Below, in pieces: positions 63,819 through 64,000 of a stretch of 64,000 bases of DNA (position 1 is its first letter; each line of letters begins with the position of its first letter). The DNA is from Gordonia rubripertincta (GTDB taxonomy: Bacteria; Actinomycetota; Actinomycetes; Mycobacteriales; Mycobacteriaceae), in contig NZ_CP136136.1 of assembly GCF_038024875.1 (NCBI RefSeq), positions 372,001 to 436,000 of the forward strand. The letters run 5' to 3'. The notes beneath the pieces were generated by a model. It saw only the letters and a program-made list of their open reading frames with translations, searched no databases and was not told the origin of the DNA. The translations under genes were made by a program, and so were the position numbers.

Positions 63819-63832
63819 TAGGACGTGTTACA
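63819..63832. promoter_or_regulatory. Weak KstR-like site
   Basis: TAGGACGTGTTACA has GAC for AAC, one mismatch to TnnAACnnGTTnnA. It is 11 bases before the acyl-CoA synthetase start. Confidence 0.55.
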
Positions 63833-63874
63833 GCTTCTGGAAAGAAGGTCCACCAAAATCGCGGTTCTCCGCCC

Positions 63875-63888
63875 TGGAACACGTTCTA
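63875..63888. promoter_or_regulatory. KstR box before the last gene
   Basis: TGGAACACGTTCTA, full consensus match, 77 bases before ATG 63965. Confidence 0.8.
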
Positions 63889-63964
63889 CCTCGACGCAGA
63901 TCTCGGCGTTTCCACGCCTATGAGGCCGACCCCCGGAACGGCCGCGGTGTCCTAGGATCGAAGC

Positions 63965-64000
63965 ATGACTGATCTTGACCAGGCCACCACTCGCCGCGAC
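63965..64000 (+). CDS. Start of a gene cut by the window end
   Basis: ATG 63965 is followed by 11 codons (MTDLDQATTRRD). TAGGAT ends six bases before the ATG, so a leaderless start is likely. A KstR box lies upstream. Nothing about function can be said. Confidence 0.5.
   Translation, partial: MTDLDQATTRRD

Overview
The window is GC-rich, densely coded DNA from a mycolic-acid actinomycete. The mix points to Gordonia or a close relative; genus is inferred from gene content, not tested. Markers are mycothiol acetyltransferase MshD, an LmeA-like lipomannan factor, a DesA acyl-ACP desaturase, an LCP ligase, a wax ester synthase, a full mce4 operon and KstR-type operators. GTG starts, ATGA/GTGA overlaps and leaderless genes are frequent.

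Layout. 1-6.5 kb: flavodoxin (cut by the window edge), DMT/NIPA-like transporter, SixA-like phosphatase, two different NAD+ synthetases in tandem (ammonia- and glutamine-dependent), WS/DGAT. 6.6-9.3 kb: a PknB-type kinase and a kinase-less protein with a related ectodomain. 9.4-25.6 kb: a block syntenic with M. tuberculosis Rv0813c-Rv0824c: desA, dusB, LCP, phoU, pstBACS, mshD, glnR, lmeA, a polycysteine leader peptide, thiosulfate sulfurtransferase, DUF1416, nitrobindin-like. Two PHO-box tandem repeats precede phoU and pstS. 27-38.6 kb: hsd4A-yrbE4AB-mce4ABCDEF-mas4AB, the steroid importer operon. 38.6-42.9 kb: fdxD, fadE26/fadE27 (chsE4/chsE5), fadD17. 42.9-44.4 kb: an IS3-family element sitting between the two arms of what looks like the fadD17 terminator. 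44.5-53.7 kb: NMO, fadD19, echA19, two LLM oxidoreductases, a two-domain DUF35 protein, ltp4, ltp3; this is the module for C24-branched sterol side chains. 53.7-58.3 kb: CMD protein, SnoaL protein, cyp125, fadA5, ddn-like. 58.3-64 kb: TetR regulator, a cyp125 paralogue, TIGR03086 protein with divergent WYL regulator, FadD-type ligase and the start of one more gene.

How it fits together. Mce4 imports the sterol; CYP125 oxidises C26/27; FadD19/FadD17 activate acids; FadE26/27, EchA19, Hsd4A and FadA5 do beta-oxidation; Ltp3/Ltp4 with the DUF35 partner cleave branched chains. At least seven KstR-like palindromes lie in the right promoter regions.

Most unusual points: a trp-like set of mutually exclusive stems behind a leaderless Cys-rich leader ORF; four single-base frameshifts in three genes (pstC twice, DUF1416 and the cyp125 paralogue), all in the same heptamer TGGGGTG/CACCCCA; the kinase ectodomain duplication; and a DUF35 fusion that has lost its zinc-ribbon cysteines. 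No tRNA, rRNA or CRISPR array was seen.
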